64,000 nucleotides of DNA from Salvelinus alpinus. Taxonomy: Eukaryota > Chordata > Actinopteri > Salmoniformes > Salmonidae. A program made the translations under genes and the position numbers. Below, piece by piece: positions 42,655-54,919 of the stretch. The stretch spans positions 67,043,214-67,107,213 of the forward strand of contig NC_092093.1 in NCBI RefSeq assembly GCF_045679555.1, read 5' to 3'. A model generated the notes under the pieces. It was not told the DNA's origin and did not search any database. It saw only the letters and a program-made list of their open reading frames with translations. Numbering within the stretch: the first letter of the stretch is position 1; the number at the start of each line of letters is the position of its first letter.

Positions 42655-43200
42655 CCAGACCGGACACATCGCGTGCGCGAGCGTCGCAAAATACATTTAG
42701 AAATCCATGTTATTCAATTATTGCACCCACACTGCTCGCGCGCGCCAACGAGCGTCTGCGACGCCAATGGCTAAAATAGATGTTCCTATTTCTGACGCAG
42801 ATCGCGCTGCAAGTCCTGCCTCTCCCATCTCCTCATTGGTTTATAGAAGCAGGTACCCACGTGCCATCTCCTCATTGGTTATACCCACATGGGTGATTGA
42901 AAGACAAACTTTGTTGCCGGTTGTCGTGGTAATACAATGAAAGTTTAGATGCGATCACCATATAAATTCAAATATGAAAAAGCCTGGAAGGAGGAGAGAT
43001 GACTAGAAACGATTCGGTTGGCCATTTTATGTGTTGATTAATTGTCGGAGTAGAGGTCCTTGTGCATTTCAGGTAAAATAACAACTCAATGTTTATATCC
43101 CAGGACAAATTAGCTAGCAACAGCAAGCTAGCTAAATAGGACAAACCGCGCACAGCCGGTTTGGGTTCCGTGTAAGGGGGCCTGTCTAGTAGTTTTATTT
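42655..43200. repeat. CpG-bearing dispersed repeat
   Basis: CTGCTCGCGCGCGCCAACGAG, duplicated CCATCTCCTCATTGGTT, and TAGCTAGCAACAGCAAGCTAG. I recall this sequence as an abundant salmonid repeat. CpG richness may mimic a promoter island. Confidence 0.55.
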
Positions 43201-44149
43201 GGCCATAAAAACAAAACACGCCATTTTATGGATGAATGTCTTGATCCAGAAATGGCAGGAGAATACAGCAAGCACCCTGTGTGAAGGACGATGTAGGAAA
43301 GGACGGAAAGAGTGAGCGAGGAGGGAGAGAGGAGAGTAAGGCCTAATGTACTCGCGCTTCTATTGCTGTTCCTCTTGGCTAGAAGGGAACGTTAAATTGT
43401 CCTCAGCTGTGATTGGAAACGTGCTGCTGTGAAATACTGAACATAGTGTGAGTTTATTCATTGTAACTACCGCCTCATGAGACCCTCATCATAGATACAA
43501 TGGCTGTGAAAAATGTAATTTAATATCATAGATACAATGGCTGTGAAAAATGTAATTTAATATCATAGATACAATGGCTGTGGAAAATGTACTATAATAT
43601 CATAGATACAATGGCTGTGGAAAATGTAATATAATATATATATGCCTAGAAGGTGGTACCTGACAGGTAAGCATGGGGGATAGAAAGAAATAAGGTATAG
43701 GTAGGATGATGATGGTGTTTCTGTTTTTTACGAAACATAAATATTGGAGGCTTGGAGAACGACTGACAGTCCAGCAAAGGGAGACATGTGAGAGTTAAAA
43801 AGCGTGGTCATTTTGGAAGCCTTGCTAAGACTGGAATGCAACCCGAGGGAACTACGAACACTCCATCATGTGAGGCATTTTAACATGTACTTACCATCCA
43901 TCAGTCTGACAATCCTTTGGAAAGCAACTAGTGTTTGTTTTGGAAAGGAAGACATTTTAAAAATCAAGACACATTTTGGGTTATTTATTCACATTTACAT
44001 ACTGATAATATAATTCAGAACACTGTATTCACATTCGCGTACTGGAATTATAAACATAACTGAATGTGGGGAATGTGAGAGAGAGATTGTAGAATTCATT
44101 AATTGTAGAATAATATATACTGAAAATCATCATTTATATGAAAAGCAAT
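43201..44149. other. Unassigned, with a 45-bp tandem repeat
   Basis: 43487-43640 has four copies of CATAGATACAATGGCTGTG plus AAAATGTAATTTAATAT. The rest is unassigned. Confidence 0.8.
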
Positions 44150-44330
44150 TTCCCTATGTTTTCCCCTCTTCCCCATTTCCTGTGTCTATCTTCCATTGTA
44201 AGCGTTGAGCTGCCACCCATCACTGCCTGTGTGGCTGAGTGGCAGCCTGTCTGCCTGTCGACCTTGTGAGAAATAATTTTTCCATCTCACAGTGTTTGTC
44301 TGCTGTGACCGCAGACATTGTCTGAGGAAG
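44150..44330 (-). repeat. Inverted copy of the repeat at 33070-33260
   Basis: Reverse complement of the other copy, with AGCGTTGAGCTGCCACCCAT and CTCACAGTGTTTGTCTGCTG. Confidence 0.85.
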
Positions 44331-44482
44331 CAGGTTAGAGGACAGTTAAATGATGACATGGTAATGTGTGGCACCGCAGCACCGCCTGGTAGTATCTGGA
44401 TCAAAACAAACACGGGGAATGTCATAAGGAAATGTCACCCGTTGTATTTCTAAATTAAAATGGCTTCAGTTTGCTTATAAAA

Positions 44483-44904
44483 AATGTTTTACCCCTTTTT
44501 CTCCCCAATTACATGGCATCCAATTGGTAGTTACAGTCTTGTCTCATTGCTGCAACTCCCGTACGGACTCAGGAGAGGCGAAGGTCGAGAGCCGTGTGTC
44601 CTCCGAAACACAACCCAACCAAGCCATACTGCTTCTTGACACAATGGCCATTTAACCCGGAAGCCAGCTGCACCAATGTGTCGGTGGAAACGCTGTACAC
44701 CTTGCCACCGTGTCAGCGTGCACTGTGCCCGGCCCACCACAGGAGTCGCTAGTGCGTACCGACGCTGTGCCAATTGTGCACCGCCCCATGGGTCTCCCGG
44801 TCGCGGCCGGCTGCGACAGAGCCTGGACGGGAACCCAGAATCTCTAGTGGCACTGCTAACACTGTGATGCAGTGCTTTAAACCACTGTGCCACTCGGGAG
44901 GCCC
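44483..44904 (-). mobile_element. Long tRNA-derived SINE
   Basis: On the - strand it starts GCCTCCCGAGTGGCACAGTG (A box) and ends with AATTGGGGAGAAAAAGGGGT. About 420 bp, a composite SINE type common in salmonids. Confidence 0.8.
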
Positions 44905-45311
44905 TGCTTTGAATGATTCTAAGCTAAAAATATACTGATCTACTGATTAATAGTTACGTAAATAGTATAGGCACGGATATACTGTATGTCTATCTTTGCT
45001 AAAAATGTAGGCCTAATTCCTTTCTGATTGATCAACTGTGTTCAGCTCATAATTTCAACATAAACTCTACAGGTCAAAAATCATGTTTCTTTTTTTCATG
45101 ATTTCAAGCTACAGGAATGGAGTGACTTGTCTCACTTGGGGACCATCCATTCTCCCCATGCAGCATATAGGCCTGTTCAGTGTGAGATGAATAGTGGTGG
45201 TCTGGTGCTGAAAGACTGTGGCAGGATGTGGTTTACTGTGCAATCTTACTGCAAATGGAAACAAGTGGATATAAATCAGTGACTTTATATAGAACTGGTG
45301 TAGGTCTCTCT

Positions 45312-45312
<1 letters not shown>

Positions 45313-45404
<92 letters not shown>

Positions 45405-45418
45405 GTGCGTGTGCGTGT
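45313..45418. repeat. (TG)n microsatellite
   Basis: About 100 bases of TG with GCG variants at the end. Confidence 0.98.
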
Positions 45419-46371
45419 TTACTTGGCTCTTTGAGGCTGTGAGAGGGCTCCTAATGGAAAGTGAACTGGCCCAGCTATGGTCAATAAGCCCCCTGGTGCC
45501 TCTAGGCATAAGCTTTCTCATCGTAAACTCTCCCATCCAGCCCTCTATTTGACTCACCTAACTCTGCAGGCCACAGAATGGCATCATCCATCCACTCTAA
45601 ATGATGTTTGCTGTGTGTGTGTGGAAGGAGCGAGAGCATAAACAGCTCTGACCTGGTGTGCCTCAGCCCTGTTTGTGTCATGCAGGTACTAATCCCAGTA
45701 CAGCCTGCTCAGGTTAGCTAACACAATTTTCTCTCTTTCCTTTTTTCGCGGTGCATGTTTGCAGGTAAGGCTAGCACCTGGCTTCTGAGTCTGAATCACA
45801 ATCAATACTCCTCCAAAAGTGCTTTCTCACTTTTATCGAGTGGCTGCTTCAGTAGCAACAGCTTATTTTGAGGTGTGACAGAAGCATGAATCACGTAGCC
45901 TTCTTTCAGGTGGAAACAAACGAGAAAACCAAGGACGAGCATGAAGGAAATTACACAACACAGACCCATACAGCGTTATTTGTGCATCTGTCATTGGACA
46001 AGGTTGTTGAAGCTTGTTGTCGCTCTCTCTTTCAACGTCCCCTCTTCGCCTATGCCTGTGCACCCATGCCAGCAGGTTTGTTGGACTGAGACTAATTGTC
46101 AAACTTGGTATTGAAGTGTGCTTAAATACATCATCAATGGCTAGTTCATTCCTCTTTCATCTGGAGTCTGTTAACTGCCCCCCCCCCCCGAGCGTTTCCT
46201 AGAATCAAAGGCCCTCTGCAAATCAGCAGGCTCTTCTCTCACAGACCACAGACGAAATAAGGCTTGATTCCCATTCTGTTCGTGCGGTTTCTTCTGACAG
46301 AACTACTAATTAGCCTCCGATTTGAGTGTGAATGTGATTATGAAACCCTCTCAGACGACTCTCTCTGGGCT
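45419..46371. other. Unassigned intergenic sequence
   Basis: No exon supported. A C-run at 46180-46190. Confidence 0.4.
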
Positions 46372-46485
46372 GTGTCCCAAATGGCGCCCTATTCCCTATG
46401 AAGTGCACTTCTTTTGGCCAGATCCCTATGGGCCGGGGTCAAAAGTTAGAGCGCCGTGTTGGGAATAGGGTGCCATTTGTGAGGC
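46372..46485. repeat. 110-bp palindromic repeat copy
   Basis: TCCCAAATGGCGCCCTATTCC at the left mirrors GGGAATAGGGTGCCATTTG at the right. Confidence 0.9.
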
Positions 46486-47190
46486 AGACAGAGAGAGTTA
46501 GAGAGTAAGAACGAGTCAGGTTGCCAGATTATGAATGGGGTCATTTGGGGCCGCCGAGAGGCTCTGCTGGGAAGTGATGATGTTCTGGCATTTCCCCGAC
46601 AGCTCCAAACAAGTAGAGAGAAATCATGACACACTCACGCACGCTCACACGCACACACAGAAATGCCCACGCACACAGACACTTACGCACTATACCCTCT
46701 CCCTCTCTCAAAGTGAAGGGTAGCAGAGGCAGAAAGTTTACCCTTGGAGGCAATGGCTGTGTGTCTATCTCACTCAGTACTCAACACTTCGGAGCTGATG
46801 AATATCAAGTGTTTGCAAGTAATGACTCAAGCAGGGAAATAGTTATTAAACATTCAGACACTTTTGGGTGGTCCCTTGCAGCATCACTGCTTGCATGTGA
46901 GTGTGTGTGTGTGATTGTGTGTGTGTGTGAGCACAGACATCGTGAAGGTCACTATCTCCGCTGAGTTATAATCCAGCCACTATGCTGGCGTTGCTATGGC
47001 AGCAAGGAGTTGGCAAACAATGCCAATTAAGGTGGAAGGAAACCCTTTGATAAAATGAAGGGAAATGGTGAGATGTGTAATAACCGATCTATCTCCTGAG
47101 GAGTGGCAATACAGTATGAAGAGGCAGTACTTTGTATAATATTCAAATCCCTCTGTGGAGTTTCACTTGAACCTCTTACATGCACCACAA
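46486..47190. other. Unassigned, short CA runs
   Basis: Short CA/TG stretches only (46630-46690, 46899-46930). Confidence 0.4.
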
Positions 47191-47194
47191 TACC

Positions 47195-47445
47195 CACTGG
47201 GCACAGATGTAATTTCAACATCTAGTTTTGAAAACATTCCGGGTAAGTTGTCAGCTAAAATCAATAAACAAATCCCCATGTCATTGGATTTAGGTTAAAG
47301 GTTGGGTGAAAAAAATATGAAATTCCCTTACATTGATAACTTTTTTGCAAATCCAGTCAGTTTTCCATGTTGAATCAGCCATCACATATTTCTTTTTTTG
47401 CCGTTGAAATGATGTGGAAACAACAAGTGTCTGCCCAGTGGGTAG
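47195..47445. mobile_element. MITE with CCCACTGGGCACAGA ends
   Basis: Left CCCACTGGGCACAGATG and right GTCTGCCCAGTGGG are inverted repeats. The interior has AATTTCAACATC and GTTGAAATGATGTGG as further mirrored words. Non-coding. Confidence 0.75.
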
Positions 47446-48094
47446 ATTGTGTTTAGTGGTGAAAGTAGCCAGAGGGGGGGGGGGCGTAAATATCACGGGA
47501 ATCATGGGGTAAATAACAAACACATGTAGTTTAAATTCACTATACTAATACATCATACTTCATTCCTATCCGTGTTTAAATTGGGCCGGAACAAGGTACT
47601 GAGAACCTGCAAATATTCTTGAGTACTGGCACCTCTAATAGAATATTGGCTTAAAATATGATGAGTACTGGCACCTAAATTTAAAATGAGTACGAGCACC
47701 CATTTTATTCCACTTTAAGCACTGATTACTATGTATCAAACATAGCCTCTTTAGAATGGGCAGTAGACATTATCATGTATCTATAGTCCAGTGTGTCAGT
47801 TAAGATAGCACAGAGAAAATGTAAGTACTCCTAGTCTGCCGGGAGTGGATGGGATAGATAGAAGCTCCTCAAATGGAAATGTCGTAAAAGCTGATTGTCT
47901 GTGTTTGTTTTCCATTTCAGAACTGAGACAAAACTGTCTGTCATACTAGTCTCCTACACCGTCTGCATACTAAAAGCCCTTAGCTTCCTGGCCCTATCTA
48001 TTTCATACAACATGGTATTCTACTGTATCTTTATTCAATAGTCTGTGCCTGCTTAGAATAAGAATATTCCTTTTTAGGACAGCCTCACAAGTCC
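47446..48094. other. Unassigned, with GAGTACTGGCACC repeats
   Basis: GAGTACTGGCACCT is repeated at 47622 and 47664. Otherwise nothing recognised. Confidence 0.4.
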
Positions 48095-48474
48095 TGTTGA
48101 GACTGAGGCTTTCCTAATATGTCCTTATCAATAAAATGTCACAATACGGTGCAGAACATTCAAGTTGGCTGCTGGGGTGGCAAGGAGAACCCAGGCTCTG
48201 CTAAAACCATTGACAATAAGTGCCGTTTTCAAGGGATTGTTAAATAAATGTTAAACCTATTTGGTTCCAATGTCATCACCTCTTGAAGAGGTTACTTAAA
48301 ACTTCTTCGGGATCGGTGTCCCATCCACGGGACGGTTGAGCTAACGTAGGCTAATGCAATTAGCATGAGGTTGTAAGTAACAAGAACATTTCCCAGAACA
48401 TAGACATATCTGATATTGGCAGAAAGCCTACATTCTTGTTAATCTAACTGCACTGTCCAATTTACAGTTGTTGT

Positions 48475-49268
48475 TTTTTCACCTTTATTTAACCAGGTAG
48501 GCCAGCTGAGAACAAGTTCTCATTTACAACTGCGACCTGGACAAGATAAAGCAAAGCAGTGCGACACAAACAACACAGAGTTACACATGGGATAAACAAA
48601 CGTACAGTCAATAATACTATAGAAAAGTCTATATGCAGTGTGTGAAAATTAAGTAAGATTAGGGAGGTAAGGCAATAAATAGGCCATAGTGGCAAAATAA
48701 TTACAATTTAGCAATTAAACACTAGAGTGATTGATGAGCAGAAGATGAATGTGCAAGTAGAGATACTGGGGTGCAAAGGAGCAAAAAAATTAATAACAAT
48801 ATGGGGATGAGGTAGTTGGATAGGCTATTTACAGATGTGCTATGTACAGGTGCAATGGTCTGTAAGCTGCTCTGACAGCTGATGCTTAAAGTTAGTGAGG
48901 GAGATATGAGTCTCCAGCTCCAGTGATTTTTGCAATTCATTCCAGTCATTGGCAGCAGAGAACTGGAAGGAAAGGCGGCCAAAGTAGGAGTTGGCTTTGG
49001 GGCTGACCAGTGAAATATACCTGCTGGAGTGCGTGCTACGGGTGGGTGCTGCTATGGTGACCAGTGAGCTGAGATAAGGCGGGGCTTTATCTAGCAAAGA
49101 CTTATAGATGACCTGGAGCCAGTAGGTTTGGCAACTAATATGAAGCGAGGGCCAGCCAAAAAGAGCATACAGGTCGCAGTGGTGGGTAGTATATAGGGCA
49201 TTGGTGAGAAAACAGATGGCACTGTGATAGGCTGCATCCAATTTGCTGAGTAGAGTGTTGGAGGCTAT
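48475..49268 (-). pseudogene. LINE 3' fragment with reverse-transcriptase C-terminal remnant
   Basis: On the - strand it reads LLSKLDAAYHSAICFLTNAL, YALFGWPSLHI and SRYISLVSPKANSYFGRLSF, the C-terminal tail of a non-LTR reverse-transcriptase protein, then a 3' UTR ending near AACCTTTATTTAACC-type sequence. The open frame runs past the insertion border into unrelated flank at its start. 5' truncated. Confidence 0.7.
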
Positions 49269-50010
49269 TTTAGCTATTACAGTGAAATAATACCATGCTA
49301 TTGTTTGAGGAGAGTGCACAGTTTTGAAATTTGAAAAGTTATTAATAAACAAATTAGGCAGATTTGGGCAGTCTTGATAGAAAATGTTGAACCGAAATGC
49401 AATGGTTCATTGGATCAGTCTAAAACTTTGCACATACACTGCTGCCATTTATTGACCAACATCTAAATTTCACCTGGGCTGGAATAATACATTATTGCCT
49501 TTCTCTTGCATTTCAAAGATGATGGTACAAAAAAAATTAAAAATGTTTTTCTTTCTTAGTAACATCTTTTACCAGATCTAATGTGTTACATTCTCCTACA
49601 TTCCTTTCAGATTCCCACAAACTTCAAAGTGTTTCCTTTCAAATGGTATCAAGAATATGCATATTCTTGCTTCAGGGCCTGAGCTACAGGCAGTTAGATT
49701 TGGATATGTAATTTCAGGCGAAAATTGAAATAAAGGGGCGGATCCTTAAGAGAAATTAACTTAAACCACTCATACTTGTCAGGCATTGTTCACTTTTATA
49801 TCAGTCAACTGTCCAATTAATGGTGGCCAATATTGAGAGATATTGTGAGGCTACCCTCACATATCTGAAATGACATGATCAATTGTTTGGTCATGAAAGG
49901 CATGCAGTTATTTGCTGTAGCCTATAACTCTGATGAGGATAGAGCTAAATGTGTGCAATTGCTTCCTGATTGTTTTGCATGAAATAATCAGAAATGTATA
50001 GTTCTATATA
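49269..50010. other. Body of the inverted-repeat element
   Basis: TAGCTATTACAGTGAAATAA onward resumes the sequence interrupted by the LINE at TTTACAG (48469). Non-coding. Confidence 0.5.
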
Positions 50011-51529
50011 CACTGCTCAAAAAAATAAAGGGAACACTAAAATAACACATCCTAGATCTGAATGAATGAAATATTCTTATTAAATACTTTTTTCTTTACA
50101 TAGTTGAATGTGCTGACAACAAAATCACACAAAAATGATCAATGGAAATCAAATTTATCAACCCATGGAGGTCTGGATTTGGAGTCACACTCAAAATTAA
50201 AGTGGAAAACCACACTACAGGCTGATCCAACTTTGATGTAATGTCCTTAAAACAAGTCAAAATGAGGCTCAGTAGTGTGTGGCCTCCACGTGCCTGTATG
50301 ACCTCCCTACAACACCTGGGCATGCTCCTGATGAGGTGGCGGATGGTCTCCTGAGGGATCTCCTCCCAGACCTGGACTAAAGCATCCGCCAACTCCTGGA
50401 CAGTTTGTAGTGCAACGTGGCGTTGGTGGATGGAGCGACACATGATGTCCCAGATGTTGGATTCAGGTCTGGGGAACGGGCGGGCCAGTCCATAGCATCA
50501 ATGCCTTCCTCTTGCAGGAACTGCTGACACACTCCAGCCACATGAGGTCTAGCATTGTCTTGCATTAGGAGGAACCCAGGGCCAACCGCACCAGCATATG
50601 GTCTCACAAGGGGTCTGAGGATCTCATCTCGGTACCTAATGGCAGTCAGGCTACCTCTGGCGAGCACATGGAGGGCTGTGCGGCCCCCCAAAGAAATGCC
50701 ACCCTACACCATGACTGACCCACCGCCAAACCGGTCATGCTGGAGGATGTTGCAGGCAGCAGAACGTTCTCCACGGCGTCTCCAGACTCTGTCACGTCTG
50801 TCACATGTGCTCAGTGTGAACCTGCTTTCATCTGTGAAGAGCACAGGGCGCCAGTGGCGAATTTGCCAATCTTGGTGTTCTCTGGCAAATGCCAAACGTT
50901 CTGCACGGTGTTGGGCTGTAAGCACAACCCCCACCTGTCGACGTCGGGCCCTCATACCACCCTCATGGAGTCTGTTTCTGACCGTTTGAGCAGACACATG
51001 CACATTTGTGGCCTGCTGGAGGTCATTTTGCAGGGCTCTGGCAGTGCTCCTCCTGCTCCTCCTTGCACAAAGGCGGAGGTAGCGGTCCTGCTGCTGGGTT
51101 GTTGCCCTCCTACGGCCTCCTCCACGTCTCCTGATGTACTGGCCTGTCTCCTGGTAGCGCCTCCATGCTCTGGACACTACGCTGACAGACACAGCAAACC
51201 TTCTTGCCACAGCTCGCATTGATGTGTCATCCTGGATGAGCTGCACTACCTGAGCCACTTGTGTGGGTTGTAGACTCTGTCTCATGCTACCACTAGAGTG
51301 AAAGCACCGGCAGCATTCAAAAGTGACCAAAACATCAGCCAGGAAGCATAGGAACTGAGAAGTGGTCTGTGGTCACCACCTGCAGAACCACTCCTTTATT
51401 GTGGGTGTCTTGATAGTTTCCTATAATTTCCTCCTGTTGTCTATTCCATTTGCACAACAGCATGTGAAATGTATTGTCAATCAGTGTTGCTTCCTAAGTG
51501 GACAGTTTGATTTATTTTTTTGAGCAGTG
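50011..51529 (-). mobile_element. Nearly intact Tc1-like transposon
   Basis: Perfect 19-base ends CACTGCTCAAAAAAATAAA and TTTATTTTTTTGAGCAGTG, flanked by TA on both sides. One transposase gene on the - strand. The sharp ends suggest a young copy. Confidence 0.92.
50096..51285 (-). pseudogene. Tc1-like transposase with two lesions
   Basis: ATG at 51285. The helix-turn-helix part holds [20 protein letters not shown] and [12 protein letters not shown]; then [15 protein letters not shown]; catalytic FTDESRF (first Asp) and MQDNARPHVAGVCQQF (second Asp). Two defects only: a TAG in place of the Trp of VMVWGG at 50702-50704, and a small deletion after SPDLNP near 50450 that shifts frame and removes the catalytic Glu of NPIEH. 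The tail then continues in the new frame (SIHQRHVALQTVQELADALV). Confidence 0.9.
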
Positions 51530-51735
51530 TATATACTTTTCAAGAGGTGATAATATTACAACCAAATAGTTAACATTTATTTAACAATCCCTTGAAAATG
51601 ACACGCAGTTGACAATGGTTTTAGCGTAGCTGCGGGTCTCTTTGCCCCCCAGGCAGGAAAATTGAACGCTCTGCACCTTATTGTGTCGTTTTATTCATAA
51701 CAACCTATATGGACACCCTACTTTAATAAAAAATA

Positions 51736-52655
51736 TATATACAGTATATGTTGTATTTGTCTAAAAAAGAAATCCTATTTTATATATATTTTTTATCATG
51801 TTGAATCAGTTTCATTGTTAAGTGTACCTGCCTCTTGCTCCATGGATGAGTCTGAGCAGCTGTTGGAAGACTGTTAAGAAAACATTTGGCAGAGATCTAG
51901 GGGAAAATCAACAGCCCATGGATGACAAGGCAACCTGTTCAGAATTATTTTGCCCAAGAACCTGCCCAAGAATCCCCTTATTCATTCTGTTTTCCCAAGG
52001 ATTTAAGTAGTTCAGTGTTTTGGATGTATTTGCATTACACATTTCTCAGTTATTGTTGACACATAAGCTCCTGATTGCAGACTCTACTCTCATGCTAGTT
52101 GCTTGTTTGTATGGGTAGTGACAAAGTGTTGCTTGACCTGAGCCCATTATTGAAATGTTGTGTGGAGCCAGCCACACAAAGAGTGTCTAAGCAAACAGCT
52201 GTGGCTGGAGTAATATTTGAACTATGGAGTACTTGGCAAATGTACTCTTACTCATCCACATTTGTGAAATAAACACAGCCAGGGTGGTTGGAGGGAAGCT
52301 TTTCTTTGACTAACAGCCTTCCTCTGACTAAGTCTGGAAGCCTGGGGAGACTCTCAATGTGTAGTGGTTTCCATGGAAGGGAAACAGACACTGTTGTAGT
52401 AGACCATGACGACGGGAGTTGGTAGCAAGCTCCTATCTCTCCCTGACCACTGCGAGAGTCATTCACTACTGAGTCATTCAGTGCACAATTGTGGTCCACT
52501 GTGATAACTATGGCCCAGAGTTTTTCCTTGTCAGGTGCGACAGTTATGAAAAACTGCTGGCCCTACTGACAACTGTGTATAATAGTCATTTATACGGTAC
52601 CCACTGTATTTAGCCTCGTGATTGTTATTTTATTGTGTTACTTTTTGCAATTTTT
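51736..52655. other. Unassigned intergenic sequence
   Basis: No exon or repeat recognised with confidence. Confidence 0.4.
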
Positions 52656-52800
52656 TTGTTTCGTTTATTTGGTGTACATTTTCTTAACTCTTTCTTCAAC
52701 TGCACTGTTGGTTAAGGGCTTGTAATTAAGCAGTTCACAGTAAGGTCTACACTTGTATTCGGCGCATGTGACAATTAAGTTTGATTTGATTTCGATTTTT
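52656..52800. repeat. LINE 3'-end fragment
   Basis: GGGCTTGTAATTAAGCAGTT, then TTCGGCGCATGTGACAATTA and TTTGATTTGATTTCGATTT. Related to the element at 1521. Confidence 0.55.
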
Positions 52801-53199
52801 TTGACTGGCAGACCAAACCATCCAGGTAGCAAGTCATTAAAGGGAAACTTCACAGCTAAGCACTATTTGGGGTGTTGAGAGGTGTTTCAGACATAGTTAT
52901 GCACTATAGCGGTATTTTCGCACCGGGAGAGTTCAACCAATGATGTCATCGATTGATTGAGCCTGCTGTCTGATGTAAAAATGAGCGGAGTCATGTTTTG
53001 TAGCAGTAATTTCGGCCTTTATGTTTCACCGATTGTATGATCACACTAGCAGCGGGTAGATATGGTTGTCCTTTTTCAATAGAGCCATTGGACTTGTCTC
53101 AACAATGTCCTATCTGCCATGACATTGCAGGATATCTAGGTTGACACATTTTCCCTGGCTTGGTAACGACTACAGCCTGACAGGAGCCCTACTTCCTTG

Positions 53200-53835
53200 T
53201 CCAATTCAAATCAAATCAAATCAAATGTATTTATATAGCCCTTCTTACATCAGCTGATATCTCAAAGTGCTGTACAGAAACCCAGCCTAAAACCCCAAAC
53301 AGCAAGCAATGCAGGTGTAGAAGCACGGTGGCTAGGAAAAACTCCCTAGAAAGGCCAAAACCTAGGAAGAAACCTAGAGAGGAACCAGGCTATGAGGGGT
53401 GGCCAGTCCTCTTCTGGCTGTGCCGGGTGGAGATTATAACAGAACATGACCAAGATGTTCAAATGTTCATAAATGACCAGCATGGTCAAATAATAATAAT
53501 CACAGTAGTTGTCGAGGGTGCAACAGGTCAGCACCTCAGGAGGAAATGTCAGTTGGCTTTTCTTAGCTGATCATTAAGAGTATCTCTACCGCTCCTGCTG
53601 TCTCTAGAGAGTTGAAAACAGCAGGTCTGGAACAGGTAGCACGTTCGGTGAACAGGTCAGGGTTCCATAGCCGCCGGCAGAACAGCTGAAACTGGAGCAG
53701 CAGCATGGCCAGGTGGACTGGGGACAGCAAGGAGTCATCATGCCAGGTAGTCCTGAGGCATGGTCCTAGGGCTCTGGTCCTCCGAGAGAGAGAAAGAAAG
53801 AGAGAAAGAACTGCGTTCCCACCCTCGAAAGCAGG
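53200..53835 (+). repeat. Abundant dispersed repeat, about 630 bp
   Basis: Begins AAATCAAATCAAATGTATTT and continues GCCCTTCTTACATCAGCTGA, CAAAGTGCTGTACAGAAACC and AGGAACCAGGCTATGAGGGG. I recall it as one of the most common salmonid repeats. A shorter relative is at 35180. No true gene. Confidence 0.75.
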
Positions 53836-53999
53836 CTTTTCAAAACGGGGGTGGTATTAGTTTCTACACGAGAGTTATGTTACAGGACGACACAATACTT
53901 TTTGAATATTATTTTACATAAGAACATACAGCCCTATTTATTTGAGCCGGAATACACTGAAGAGGAGTGTATAATTGCAAAAATAATTGCAAGACCAGC

Positions 54000-54270
54000 A
54001 AGCAGCTGCCACTGCTCCTGACTCTGGGGAACCACGGTAAGACAACGACTGGTGCTGTCCAGCCATGTCGACAAAGGAGGAATGTCTGTGCTGCAACAAA
54101 TTAGATCGCAGACAGGTCTTACTGGAGAGGGTCACTGCAGACCCCGTGGATCATATGTGTGTGACAGACCATCGAAGTTTCGACACACGTATAGAGGGGT
54201 GCTGGAGACGTTCTTCAGAAGCTCCAAGACCAACTGGACCAGCAGGAGGGCAAATGACAAACGAGTAAGT
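54000..54270 (+). other. Possible decayed exon, cysteine-rich
   Basis: TGCTGTCCAG precedes a frame STKEECLCCNKLDRRQVLLE, DHMCVTDHRSFDT and, in a shifted frame, GVLETFFRSSKTNWTSRR, ending at AACGAGTAAGTTG, a donor-like site. The Cys-Cys and CVTDH spacing loosely recalls P2X7 C-terminal-type domains found in many fish genes. The frame break makes it doubtful. Confidence 0.3.
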
Positions 54271-54919
54271 TGTTTTGCTGTTGGTAGCTAGCTAGCAATA
54301 TATGTTATCTTTTTACACAAGGCAGTGTTGTTCAGTACAGTACAATTTCATGATCGATTCAGCCATAACAGGGCTTGGTCGTACCACTACAATCCAAGCT
54401 AGCCACGTTTAGCTAGCTAGCTTTATTTGCTATACCTAAAATGTACTGTAGTCTAAAGTTATAGCTAGCTAGCTAACTAGCCTAGCAGGCTTCAGGGCAT
54501 CTCATTAGGAGCAAAACTGGAGAAAGGCTTTGATGATGATGACAAAGCATAAAGGAATGACTTTAGCTTTATGACTCATATTTGAATAACTATACTTGTG
54601 TTTTGTTGCTAGCTAGCTAACGCTTGGATACAAAGAAGTTGATGACTCAAGAGATGTGAAATGTCCCATAACAACAATCTCCCGTTGTAACAAAGTGACC
54701 CCCGAACACCTCACTGCACCACCCAAACACACCAAATGCAAGTATTCCCTTTGTAGAACTGTAGTATTTATTATAGGCGTTAGCAGTATATTTTTATTCT
54801 ACTGTATATACAGTATTTCATACATAACTGTTCCTGCATACCACTGTGTAAACTCACCTCAGTCTCGAGAGCAAATAAACATCTTGAATAGAGCCATTTC
54901 TACTTACCTGCTATATTTA
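54271..54919. other. Unassigned, TAGCTAGC-rich
   Basis: Several TAGCTAGCTA runs (54284, 54412, 54467, 54610) with strong self-pairing. No gene. Confidence 0.4.

Larger units (their letters stand above)
48120..51725. mobile_element. Large inverted-repeat element with nested insertions
   Basis: 48120-48300 (GCTAAAACCATTGACAATAA, TTCAAGGGATTGTTAAATAA, ATCACCTCTTGAAGAGG) reappears as reverse complement at 51535-51715. The arms are about 180 bp and about 85 per cent alike by eye. Inside lie a LINE fragment and a Tc1 element that account for most of the length. No transposase of its own is seen, so its class is open. Confidence 0.75.

Noticed and set aside
42660-42840. CpG island promoter
   Set aside because: The CpG-rich part belongs to a dispersed repeat and no gene starts beside it.
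48840-49352. 170-codon frame as one protein
   Set aside because: Its first part (49269-49352) lies in flanking repeat sequence outside the LINE insertion, so the frame is a chance fusion.
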